In this document: positions 1-7,141 of the stretch, one piece after another
How positions within the stretch are numbered: the stretch's first letter is position 1
Layout of the letters: each line of letters opens with the position of its first letter
Assembly: GCA_963925015.1 (NCBI GenBank)
Contig: CAWUTX010000040.1
Coordinates: 1 to 25,449 of the forward strand
Length of the DNA stretch: 25,449 nucleotides
Direction of reading: 5' to 3'
Source of the DNA: JAQBXX01 sp963925015
GTDB taxonomy: Bacteria > Pseudomonadota > Gammaproteobacteria > SURF-13
Translations under genes and position numbers: made by a program
Notes under the pieces: model-generated
Told to the model about the DNA's origin: nothing
What the model saw: only the letters and a program-made list of their open reading frames with translations
The model's database searches: none

Positions 1-1
1 A

Positions 2-1135
2 TTGCACAACTGGTGGGGCAACGGCGTGTACGTCGACTGGCAGCGCGGCAACTGGTCGGAGGGCCTCACCACCTTCATGGCCGATTACACCTACAAAGAG
101 CGAACAGGTACTGATGCCGCGCGCGCCATGCGCCTGTCCTGGCTGCGCGACTTCGCCGCGATTCCGGAAGGCCAGGACATCCCGCTGCGTGACTTTACTT
201 CGCGCCACCACAGCGCCTCGCAAACCATCGGCTACCACAAGGCGGCGTTTTTGTTTCTGATGCTGCGCGACAAGATCGGCACGGCGGCATTCGATGCCGG
301 ATTGAAGGCCTTCTGGAAAGAACAACAGTTCAAAACCGCGAGCTGGGCCGATTTGCAACATGTATTTGAGAAAAGCTCCAGCAAAAACCTCAATGACTTT
401 TTCCAGCCATGGCTCAGCCGCCGCGGCGCTCCGACACTCGGCGTGGAGAATATTCAATCAACAGTGCGGGATGGAAAATATCAGGTCTCGTTTACGCTTA
501 CGCAGCCCTCTCCCGCCTACCCTCTGCGCGTGCCGGTGGTAATCAAGACCGCGCAGGGAGACCAGGAACACCTCGTCGACTTTACGCAGACTAAAACACA
601 TTACACGCTCGATGTGAATGCAGCACCGCAATCACTCGCACTGGATCCGGACTTGAGACTGTTCCGCACGCTGGCTGCCGTAGAACTGCCTCCGATTCTG
701 CGCCAGATCATCAACGACCCCGCGACGCAGACCTTGATTCTCACAGCGGAGAGCAGCTTCCGTAAGGCTGCGGTGGTAATTGCGGAAAAACTGCTGGATC
801 ACCCGCCGCAGTTTTCTTCCGCACTGAATGCTGCCGCTCCCTGGCTCGTCATAGGTATGCATGACGAGATCGACCGCTTTCTGTCTGACGAAAAAATTCC
901 CATGCGACCAGAGCGCCTGCATGGAAAAGGCACTGCACAGGTGTGGACGGTGCAGCAAAACAACGGCAAGGTCATCGCCCTCATCTCCGCCGCCGATACG
1001 CACGCGCTGGAGGCGCTGCTGCGTCCGCTGCCGCACTATGGCACGGAGAGCTTCCTCATCTTCGAAAACAGCAAAGTGATCGAGCGCGGCGTGTGGCCTG
1101 TGCAAAGCCCGGAGTGGCTGCTTACGGCACATTGA
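2..1135 (+). CDS. M1-family (gluzincin) metallopeptidase, C-terminal part, cut by window edge
   Basis: This is a zinc aminopeptidase-like protein of family M1. The reading frame is open from the first complete codon, so the gene begins outside the window and the HExxH glutamate is not visible. The second zinc histidine survives in HNWWGN (residues 2-7 of the visible part). The third zinc ligand is most likely E20 in GNWSEGLT, 17 residues further on. A GYHKAAFLF segment near residue 78 fits the M1 tyrosine region. After about residue 150 comes a beta-rich C-terminal region that ends in roughly 150 residues I do not recognise. The stop (1133-1135) lies 33 bp before the next gene's preferred start, so the two may be co-transcribed. 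The exact substrate is unknown. Membership of M1 is fairly sure; the role in peptide or N-terminal processing is inference. Confidence 0.8.
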   Translation: MHNWWGNGVYVDWQRGNWSEGLTTFMADYTYKERTGTDAARAMRLSWLRDFAAIPEGQDIPLRDFTSRHHSASQTIGYHKAAFLFLMLRDKIGTAAFDAGLKAFWKEQQFKTASWADLQHVFEKSSSKNLNDFFQPWLSRRGAPTLGVENIQSTVRDGKYQVSFTLTQPSPAYPLRVPVVIKTAQGDQEHLVDFTQTKTHYTLDVNAAPQSLALDPDLRLFRTLAAVELPPILRQIINDPATQTLILTAESSFRKAAVVIAEKLLDHPPQFSSALNAAAPWLVIGMHDEIDRFLSDEKIPMRPERLHGKGTAQVWTVQQNNGKVIALISAADTHALEALLRPLPHYGTESFLIFENSKVIERGVWPVQSPEWLLTAH

Positions 1136-1168
1136 TTGATAACACTCCAGCCGTACTACAATGACGGT

Positions 1169-2302
1169 ATGAACGTCTTCGTCATTGAGCATTTGGAAGA
1201 AATCCCCGCTGCGGAATGGAACGCACTGGCGGGCGATGACAATCCCTTTTTGCGACATGAGTTTCTGGTGGCGCTCGAACGGCATGCCTGCGTCGGACAG
1301 CGCGTCGGCTGGATTCCACAGCATCTCGTCGCGCATGATCACGGCCGACTCGTGGGCGCCGCGCCGATGTATCTCAAAGACAATTCCTACGGCGAATTTG
1401 TGTTCGACTGGGCGTGGGCGGAGGCCTACGCACGCAGCGGCTTGTTGTATTACCCCAAGCTGGTCGTCGCAGTGCCGTACACACCCGCCAGCGGCGCGCG
1501 GCTTTTGCTGGCGGATGGCCCCGGGCAGGAGCGCGTGGCTGACAGCCTGATTGAAGGCGCGCTTGAGCATGCGCGGCGCTTGCAGGTTTCCTCATTACAC
1601 TGGCTGTTCACCACCGCACAGGACACCGCGCGGCTGGAGCGGCATGGTTTCATGCGCCGCACCGGCTGCCAGTTTCACTGGAGCAATTCAGGCTACCGCG
1701 ATTTTTCCGATTTTCTTTCCGCCCTCACGTCGGATAAGCGCAAAAAAATCAAACAGGAGCGCCGCCGCGTGCGCGAGGCGGGCATAGAACTGGAGATTCT
1801 GAACGGCCATCAAATCACTGAAGCCCAGTGGGAAATCTTTCACGAATTTTATTGCTCCACTTTTTTAAAAAAGAGCGGCATCGCATCGCTGACGCTGGAA
1901 TTCTTCAAGGAGATCGGCCGCACGCTGGCGGACAATGTCGTGCTGGTGCTGGCGCGGCATCAAGGGCGTTACGTAGCGGGGGCATTCAATCTGCGCGGCA
2001 CGGATACGCTGTACGGACGTCACTGGGGCTGCGCCGAAGATTTTCACAGCCTGCACTTCGAGTGCTGTTATTACGCGCCCATGGATTACTGCATCGAACA
2101 CGGGCTGGCCCGCTTCGAGGCCGGCGCGCAGGGAGAGCATAAAATCGCGCGCGGATTTCTGCCTACGCCCACTTGGTCGGCGCACTGGCTCGCGCACCCG
2201 GCATTCAGCCGCGCGGTGCAGGATTTTCTCGCGCGAGAAAGTGTCGGCGTGGAGTCTTACATAAACGAGTTACGCGAACACTCGCCATTCAAATCGGTCT
2301 GA
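1169..2302 (+). CDS. GNAT/FemAB-like acyltransferase (COG3146 family)
   Basis: The protein of about 377 residues resembles the COG3146 family of predicted N-acyltransferases, often annotated 'peptidogalycan biosysnthesis/recognition'. The biochemical activity is not established. Visible family features are the early NPFLRHEFL segment, the basic stretch SDKRKKIKQERRR in the middle, and the C-terminal block LYGRHWGCAEDFHSLHFE followed by FEAGAQGEHKIARGF. I prefer the ATG at 1169, giving MNVFVIEHLEEIP, over an in-frame TTG at 1136 that directly abuts the upstream stop. No strong Shine-Dalgarno is visible at either site. The gene ends 5 bp before aat, so it very likely belongs to the same transcript as the two aminoacyl-transferase genes. 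Confidence 0.75.
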   Translation: MNVFVIEHLEEIPAAEWNALAGDDNPFLRHEFLVALERHACVGQRVGWIPQHLVAHDHGRLVGAAPMYLKDNSYGEFVFDWAWAEAYARSGLLYYPKLVVAVPYTPASGARLLLADGPGQERVADSLIEGALEHARRLQVSSLHWLFTTAQDTARLERHGFMRRTGCQFHWSNSGYRDFSDFLSALTSDKRKKIKQERRRVREAGIELEILNGHQITEAQWEIFHEFYCSTFLKKSGIASLTLEFFKEIGRTLADNVVLVLARHQGRYVAGAFNLRGTDTLYGRHWGCAEDFHSLHFECCYYAPMDYCIEHGLARFEAGAQGEHKIARGFLPTPTWSAHWLAHPAFSRAVQDFLARESVGVESYINELREHSPFKSV

Positions 2303-2307
2303 CAGTG

Positions 2308-3000
2308 ATGAGCCATCCTTACTGGATAAAGGCACACAACACCGGCTTCCCCGACGTTGAGCTGGCGCTACGCGAGCCTGATGGTCTGCTCGCAGTCGGC
2401 GGCGATCTTGCGCCGGAACGCCTGATCGAAGGCTATCGTAACGGCATTTTTCCCTGGTACAGCGCCGGTCAGCCTGTGCTGTGGTGGTCACCCGATCCGC
2501 GCATGGTGCTGTTGCCGGAGCGCTTCAAAATATCGCGCAGCCTGCGCAAGCTGTTGCGGCAAAATAAATATCGCGTGACGTTAGATACTTGTTTTTCCGA
2601 GGTGATGCTGGCCTGCGCCGCGCCGCGCAAGGAAGATGCAGGCACGTGGATTACGCCGGACATGGTGACCGCTTACAGTGCGTTGCATCATCTCGGCCAC
2701 GCGCACTCTGTGGAAGTCTGGCATGGTAATGAGCTGGTCGGAGGGCTGTACGGTGTAGCGCTGGGCTGCGTGTTTTTTGCCGAGTCCATGTTCAGCGGGC
2801 GCAGCAACACCTCCAAGGTCGCGCTGGCCTGTCTGGTGGCATGCCTGCGTGAATGGAATTACGCCTTGATCGACTGCCAGATGCACACGGCGCATCTGGC
2901 AAGCCTGGGTGCGGAAGACCTGCCGCGCCGGGAATTCATCCGTTTGCTGCAACACTGGCGTGATACCCCGCCGGCGGCGAGTGCCTGGTGCCGTGAGTGA
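2308..3000 (+). CDS. aat: leucyl/phenylalanyl-tRNA--protein transferase
   Basis: Aat transfers Leu or Phe from charged tRNA to proteins with N-terminal Lys or Arg, creating a primary bacterial N-degron for ClpS/ClpAP. The protein of 230 residues has the usual family length. Recognisable blocks are LLAVGGDL (27-34), NGIFPWY (45-51), LWWSPDPR (58-65), the central FFAESMFSGRSNTSK (156-170) and the C-terminal LIDCQMHTAHLASLGAEDLPRREF region. The start is the ATG at 2308, giving MSHPYWIKA; a longer in-frame extension upstream overlaps the previous gene and lacks family resemblance. The last 8 bp overlap the GTG start of bpt, which suggests translational coupling. The protein acts in the cytoplasm. 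Confidence 0.95.
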   Translation: MSHPYWIKAHNTGFPDVELALREPDGLLAVGGDLAPERLIEGYRNGIFPWYSAGQPVLWWSPDPRMVLLPERFKISRSLRKLLRQNKYRVTLDTCFSEVMLACAAPRKEDAGTWITPDMVTAYSALHHLGHAHSVEVWHGNELVGGLYGVALGCVFFAESMFSGRSNTSKVALACLVACLREWNYALIDCQMHTAHLASLGAEDLPRREFIRLLQHWRDTPPAASAWCRE

Positions 3001-3715
3001 CATCAATTTCTACCTGACACCGCCACACGCCTGCGCCTATCTCGCCGGGCGCAGCGCGAACACGCTGTTCGCCGATCCCGCGCTCACCGTCACCCCACAA
3101 CTCTACGGCGCCCTGATCGACCAGGGCTTCCGGCGCAGCGGCGCGCACCTGTATCGCCCGCACTGCACAAGCTGCGACGCCTGTATTCCGGTGCGCGTGC
3201 CAGTGAGTGAATTTCAACCGCGCCGCCGCCACCAGCGCGTATGGCAGCGCAATCACGACCTCGACGTGCGCTGTGTCGGCGCTGTTTATGACGAGGAGCA
3301 TTTTCAGCTCTATCGGCGTTATCTCGCCCACCGTCACAGCGAGAATCGTGTAGATGAGATGACACCGGAGCAATACCGGGAATTCTTCGCCGCCCCCGGC
3401 ATTGACACGCGGCTGTATGAATTTCGCCACTCACAGCGCCATGAACAGCGTTTGCTTGCCGTTGCTGTAGTCGATCATCTGGCGCAGGGACTCTCCTCTG
3501 TCTACACATTTTTCGATCCGGCGGAGGCCGCACGCAGCCTGGGGGTGTATGCCGTGTTGTGGCAAATCCGCGAGGCGCAGCGGCTCGGGTTGCCGTGGGC
3601 CTACCTCGGCTACTGGATTAAAGAGTGCCGCAAGATGAGCTACAAGGGGCAGTATCGTCCGCTCGAGATATACCGCCACAACCGCTGGCTGCGTCTCGCG
3701 GGAGATGAGCCATAG
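2993..3715 (+). CDS. bpt: aspartate/glutamate leucyltransferase (N-end rule arginyltransferase homologue)
   Basis: Bpt, related to eukaryotic ATE1, adds Leu to proteins whose N-terminus is Asp or Glu and so feeds them to ClpS/ClpAP. The protein has 240 residues, typical of the family. The N-terminal domain contains C14 and a CxxCxxC motif (C58, C61, C64) in YRPHCTSCDACIPVRV, which corresponds to the cysteines proposed to hold an Fe-S cluster in ATE1-type enzymes. The C-terminal half carries the catalytic GNAT-like fold with YTFFDP, RSLGVYAVLWQI and AYLGYWIKECRKMSYKGQ. The start is taken as the GTG at 2993, giving MSDINFYLTP and overlapping the end of aat by 8 bp. Another in-frame GTG lies 12 bp upstream. 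The overlap with aat strongly suggests coupled expression. Confidence 0.94.
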   Translation: MSDINFYLTPPHACAYLAGRSANTLFADPALTVTPQLYGALIDQGFRRSGAHLYRPHCTSCDACIPVRVPVSEFQPRRRHQRVWQRNHDLDVRCVGAVYDEEHFQLYRRYLAHRHSENRVDEMTPEQYREFFAAPGIDTRLYEFRHSQRHEQRLLAVAVVDHLAQGLSSVYTFFDPAEAARSLGVYAVLWQIREAQRLGLPWAYLGYWIKECRKMSYKGQYRPLEIYRHNRWLRLAGDEP

Positions 3716-3728
3716 ACGTGCAGCTTTT

Positions 3729-3884
3729 GTATACATAGCACCATAAATCTACTGCGCGCCTTTGATGCGGGTGCGTGCGGTGCTCGGAATCCTCATGTAC
3801 TTGTATGTACACTCCGGTTCCTGCGCTCCACCGCCCCCGCCTGAAAGCCGCTCGCTACGATTTATGGCGCCATGTATAGTATAC
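3729..3884. repeat. 156-bp near-palindromic repeat element upstream of infA
   Basis: The whole spacer between bpt and infA is one long imperfect inverted repeat. The left arm starts GTATACATAGCACCATAAAT (3729-3748). The right arm, 3860-3884, is its near reverse complement with a few inserted bases. Inner segments also pair: GCGGTGCTCGGAA against TTCCTGCGCTCCACCGC, and GTAC (3797-3800) against GTAC (3807-3810) around a TTGTAT loop. The layout resembles the miniature palindromic repeats (MITE or REP-like) that occur in many copies in proteobacteria. I see no coding potential. The right arm brings AT-rich TATAGT and TATACT hexamers (3875-3885) to about 60 bp in front of infA. Confidence 0.8.
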
Positions 3885-3941
3885 TAAGCGCGCTTTTGAA
3901 ATTGTTTGCAGAATCAATCACGGGAAAAGAACGAAGGGCGC

Positions 3942-4160
3942 ATGGCAAAAGAAGAACACATTGAAATGGAAGGCACGGTAGCGGAGACGCTGCCCAATAC
4001 CATGTTCCGCGTAAAGCTGGACAACGGTCATGTGGTGACCGCACACATCTCCGGCAAGATGCGCAAACACTACATCCGCATCCTCACCGGCGACCGCGTG
4101 ACGGTACAACTTACGCCTTACGACCTCACCAAGGGCCGCATCAGCTTCCGCGCACGCTGA
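3942..4160 (+). CDS. infA: translation initiation factor IF-1
   Basis: IF-1 binds the ribosomal A site during initiation, together with IF-2 and IF-3. The 72-residue protein is a single OB-fold and is full length: MAKEEHIEMEGTV at the N-terminus, then LPNTMFRVKLDNGH, ISGKMRKHYIRIL and GDRVTVQLTPYDL, ending in KGRISFRAR. The start is ATG 3942, preceded by a short purine-rich GAAGG; a longer frame from 3906 is not family-like. The gene lies between aat/bpt and the convergent clpA, as in many gammaproteobacteria. A palindromic repeat sits on each side, so its promoter probably lies in or right after the upstream repeat. Confidence 0.98.
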   Translation: MAKEEHIEMEGTVAETLPNTMFRVKLDNGHVVTAHISGKMRKHYIRILTGDRVTVQLTPYDLTKGRISFRAR

Positions 4161-4181
4161 GCAGAACCGGATCCCCGACGT

Positions 4182-4287
4182 GTAGGTTGGGTTAGGCGCG
4201 GTTTTTGCGCCGTAACCCAACAAAAGCCATTGCAGATCTGAAGTTTGGTTTGTTGGGTTACGCGATACAGCCGCTAACCCAACCTAC
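4182..4287. repeat. REP/BIME-like double hairpin between convergent infA and clpA
   Basis: GTAGGTTGGGTTAG (4182-4195) is repeated exactly as its reverse complement at 4274-4287, so the ends of the element pair. Inside are two further hairpins: GTTGGGTTA...GGCGC with GCGCC.TAACCCAAC (4186-4221, loop rich in T), and GTTGGGTTA (4252-4260) with TAACCCAAC (4275-4283). The same 9-mer therefore occurs four times in alternating orientation. It fills the space between the ends of two convergent genes, so it may act as a bidirectional transcript end or 3' stabiliser. That role is inference. Confidence 0.85.
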
Positions 4288-4291
4288 ATGA

Positions 4292-6571
4292 CTAGCCCAC
4301 TTCCTCGGCGTGAGCGAGTCTTTCTGGCTCATCAATTCTAAACACAAGCTCACCGTTTTTCTCGCCAATCTTCACGTGGCCACCACCGACAAGTTTGCCG
4401 AATAGTAGCTCCTCGGCGAGCGGGCGTTTGATCTTTTCCTGAATCAGGCGCGCCATCGGGCGCGCGCCCATCACGCGGTCGAAGCCGTGTACGGCAAGCC
4501 AGGCGCGCGCTGCGTCGTCCACATCGATGGTGACGTGCTTGTCTTCTAGTTGCGCCTCGAGTTCGAGGATGAATTTGTCCACCACGTTGGCAATCGTGCC
4601 CGTGTCGAGCGACTTGAACTGGATGATGGCGTCGAGACGATTGCGGAACTCCGGGCTGAAGGTGCGCTTGATCACCTCCGTGCTGTCGCCGCTGTGATCC
4701 TGCACGGTGAAGCCGATGGAAGGACGACTGACCTGATCCGCCCCCGCGTTGGTGGTCATCACGATCACCACGTTGCGGAAGTCGGCCTTGCGCCCGTTGT
4801 TGTCGGTGAGCGTGCCGTGATCCATTACCTGCAGCAGCAGGTTGAACACATCGGGGTGCGCCTTTTCGATTTCGTCGAGCAGCAGCACGGCGTGCGGATT
4901 TTTGCTGACCGCCTCGGTGAGCAGGCCGCCCTGATCGAAACCAACATAACCCGGCGGCGCGCCGATCAGGCGCGACACTGTGTGCCGTTCCATGTACTCC
5001 GACATATCAAAGCGAACTAGCTCCACCCCCATCACCTTGGCGAGCTGACGCGTGACCTCGGTCTTGCCGACGCCGGTAGGGCCGGAAAACAGGAATGAGC
5101 CGATCGGTTTCTGTGCGTGGCCGAGACCCGAGCGCGCCATCTTGATTGCGGCGGCAAGACTTTCAATCGCCTCGTTCTGGCCGAATACCATGAGCTTCAG
5201 GTTTTTTTCCAGATGGCGCAACATGTCCTTGTCGGAGGTGGACACGGTCTTCGGCGGGATGCGCGCCATCTTCGCCACCACGTTTTCGATCTCCACCACG
5301 CCGATCACCTTCTTGCGCTTGGAGGCCGCGAGGATGGCCTGGCTCGCGCCGGCCTCGTCGATGACGTCGATGGCCTTGTCCGGCAGATGGCGGTCGTTGA
5401 TATAGCGCTCGGCGAGTTCTGCGGCGGTGCGCAGCGCCTTGTGCGAATACTTCACCTTGTGGTGCGCCTCGAAACGCGACTTCAGCCCCTCGAGGATGGA
5501 TACGGTTTCATCCACGCTCGGTTCATTCACCTCGATCTTCTGGAACCGGCGCGCCAGCGCACGATCTTTCTCGAAGATGCCGCGGTATTCCTGATAGGTG
5601 GTGGAGCCGATGCAGCGCAGATCGCCCGACGCCAGCATCGGCTTGAGCAGATTGGAGGCATCCATCACGCCGCCGGAGGCCGCACCCGCGCCGATGATGG
5701 TGTGGATTTCGTCGATGAACAGGATCGCGCCGGGCTCCTTGTGCAACTGGTTCAGCACCGCCTTGAGGCGCTTCTCGAAGTCGCCGCGATATTTGGTGCC
5801 CGCGAGCAGCGCGCCCATGTCGAGCGCGTAGATGGTGCTCCCCTCCAGCACCTGCGGCACCTCGCCGTCGACGATCATCTTGGCCAAGCCCTCGGCGATG
5901 GCGGTCTTGCCCACACCGGCCTCGCCCACATAGAGCGGATTGTTCTTGCGCCTGCGGCACAGTATCTGAATCGTGCGCTCGACCTCGTTTTTACGTCCGA
6001 TGAGCGGGTCGATCTTGCCCTGCCGCGCCAGCTGGTTGAGATTGGTTGCGAAGTTTTCCAGCGCGCTGCGGGCGGGCGCCTCGGCGCCGGACTCCTCATC
6101 CGCTGCGGGGGACTGGGCCTGCGCGTCGTCATCGCCGTGCACCTTGGAGATGCCATGCGAGATGTAGTTGACCACGTCGAGGCGGTTGATATTCTGCTTC
6201 TTCAGGAAATACACCGCCTGCGAATCCTGCTCGCCGAACACCGCCACCAGCACATTGGCGCCGGTCACCTCTTTCTTGCCGGAGGATTGTACATGCAGCA
6301 CCGCGCGCTGCAACACGCGCTGGAAGCCAAGCGTAGGCTGGGTATCGCGCGCGTCCTGCATCGACAGCAGCGGCGTGGTCTCGGTCAGGAAGCCGTTCAG
6401 CTCCTTGCGCAGCCGATCGAGGTCGGCGCCGCAGGCGCGCAGCACCGCGACGGCGGTGGGGTTATCCAGCAGGGCGAGCAGCAAGTGCTCCACGGTCATA
6501 AACTCGTGCAGCTTCTCGCGCGCCTCGCGGAACGCCATATTGAGTGTGGCTTCCAACTCCTTGCTTAACAT
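4292..6571 (-). CDS. clpA: ATP-dependent Clp protease ATP-binding subunit ClpA
   Basis: ClpA is the hexameric AAA+ unfoldase that threads substrates into ClpP and, with ClpS, degrades N-degron proteins. The 759 residues match the usual length. The N-terminal double Clp repeat covers roughly residues 1-145 (MLSKELEATLNMAFREAR, FMTVEHLLLALL). The first AAA+ module has Walker A GEAGVGKT (216-223) and Walker B ending DEIH (287-290). The second has GPTGVGKT (497-504) and DEIE (566-569). An IGF tripeptide at 619-621 lies where the ClpP-docking loop (IGL in E. coli) is expected. The start is the ATG at 6571, giving MLSKELEA. clpS lies 59 bp upstream on the same strand, so an operon is likely. Confidence 0.98.
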   Translation of the reverse strand: MLSKELEATLNMAFREAREKLHEFMTVEHLLLALLDNPTAVAVLRACGADLDRLRKELNGFLTETTPLLSMQDARDTQPTLGFQRVLQRAVLHVQSSGKKEVTGANVLVAVFGEQDSQAVYFLKKQNINRLDVVNYISHGISKVHGDDDAQAQSPAADEESGAEAPARSALENFATNLNQLARQGKIDPLIGRKNEVERTIQILCRRRKNNPLYVGEAGVGKTAIAEGLAKMIVDGEVPQVLEGSTIYALDMGALLAGTKYRGDFEKRLKAVLNQLHKEPGAILFIDEIHTIIGAGAASGGVMDASNLLKPMLASGDLRCIGSTTYQEYRGIFEKDRALARRFQKIEVNEPSVDETVSILEGLKSRFEAHHKVKYSHKALRTAAELAERYINDRHLPDKAIDVIDEAGASQAILAASKRKKVIGVVEIENVVAKMARIPPKTVSTSDKDMLRHLEKNLKLMVFGQNEAIESLAAAIKMARSGLGHAQKPIGSFLFSGPTGVGKTEVTRQLAKVMGVELVRFDMSEYMERHTVSRLIGAPPGYVGFDQGGLLTEAVSKNPHAVLLLDEIEKAHPDVFNLLLQVMDHGTLTDNNGRKADFRNVVIVMTTNAGADQVSRPSIGFTVQDHSGDSTEVIKRTFSPEFRNRLDAIIQFKSLDTGTIANVVDKFILELEAQLEDKHVTIDVDDAARAWLAVHGFDRVMGARPMARLIQEKIKRPLAEELLFGKLVGGGHVKIGEKNGELVFRIDEPERLAHAEEVG

Positions 6572-6630
6572 GCGTCTACCCTCATCGTGTGACTGCGGCT
6601 TGCTCGCTTACTGGATAGTAGCTGCAAAAT

Positions 6631-6951
6631 TCAGGCCTTCTCCAGGGTGCACACCAGCGGGTGCTGATTGCGCCTGGAATACTCATTCACCTGCGCCACC
6701 TTGGTCTCGGCGATATCGCGCGTGTACACCCCGCACACGCCCTTGCCGCGTGTATGCACGTGCAGCATGACCTGGATCGCCTGTTCCCGGTTCATGGCAA
6801 AAAACAGTTCCAGCACCTGCACCACAAACTCCATCGGCGTGTAATCGTCATTCAACAGCATAACCTTATACAACGGTGGCTTGGCAAGCTTGGGCTTCGC
6901 CTCTTGCAGCGCTACACCGTCGTCCCTATCCTGATCCGGAGTGTACGCCAT
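6631..6951 (-). CDS. clpS: ATP-dependent Clp protease adaptor ClpS
   Basis: ClpS is the bacterial N-recognin: it binds N-terminal Leu, Phe, Tyr and Trp and delivers the protein to ClpA. The 106-residue product equals the E. coli length. An unstructured acidic N-terminus is followed by the folded core KVMLLNDDYTPMEFVVQVL. Ligand-pocket residues are visible as N34, D35, D36, M40 and H66 (in MLHVHTRGKGVCGVYTRD), the same numbering as E. coli ClpS. The ATG at 6951 starts MAYTPDQDRDDG. Together with aat and bpt, a few kilobases away, it makes a genetically clustered N-degron pathway. A perfect palindrome lies 31 bp upstream of the start. Confidence 0.97.
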   Translation of the reverse strand: MAYTPDQDRDDGVALQEAKPKLAKPPLYKVMLLNDDYTPMEFVVQVLELFFAMNREQAIQVMLHVHTRGKGVCGVYTRDIAETKVAQVNEYSRRNQHPLVCTLEKA

Positions 6952-6982
6952 AACTGGATTCCATCTGAAGCCGTCAATATTG

Positions 6983-6999
6983 GCGGCAATAATTGCCGC
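6983..6999. promoter_or_regulatory. 17-bp perfect palindrome in the clpS leader (operator-like)
   Basis: GCGGCAATAATTGCCGC is two 8-bp arms around one base and sits 31 bp upstream of the clpS ATG, in the clpS-mfd divergent spacer. It could be an operator for a dimeric regulator or a small hairpin in the clpS mRNA. I cannot assign a regulator. Confidence 0.4.
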
Positions 7000-7019
7000 A
7001 CACTGTGTCCATGAGACCT

Positions 7020-7048
7020 AGGTTAGGCAATTACAGTTCAATTTTCAA
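7020..7048 (-). promoter_or_regulatory. candidate sigma-70 promoter for clpS-clpA
   Basis: On the minus strand TTGAAA (7043-7048) is followed by a 17-bp spacer and TAACCT (7020-7025). This would start transcription near 7013 and place the 17-bp palindrome inside the early leader. The -10 is weak, so this is a candidate only. Confidence 0.35.
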
Positions 7049-7141
7049 TAGCGGCAGCATCACGGCATCAGCCCGACGAAAAGTCTGCCGCGCCCGGCGG
7101 AATATGGGAAAATAATCGGCTATACCTTTAGCCCTGTCTTG

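Noticed and set aside
632..1570. A minus-strand open frame across the M1 peptidase / COG3146 junction
   Set aside because: Overlaps two better-supported plus-strand genes and has no recognisable motif.
5117..6568. A 483-codon open frame on the plus strand, antisense to clpA
   Set aside because: It lies wholly opposite clpA, mirrors its codon phase as expected in GC-rich DNA, and shows low-complexity His/Ala/Arg/Leu composition without a recognisable domain.
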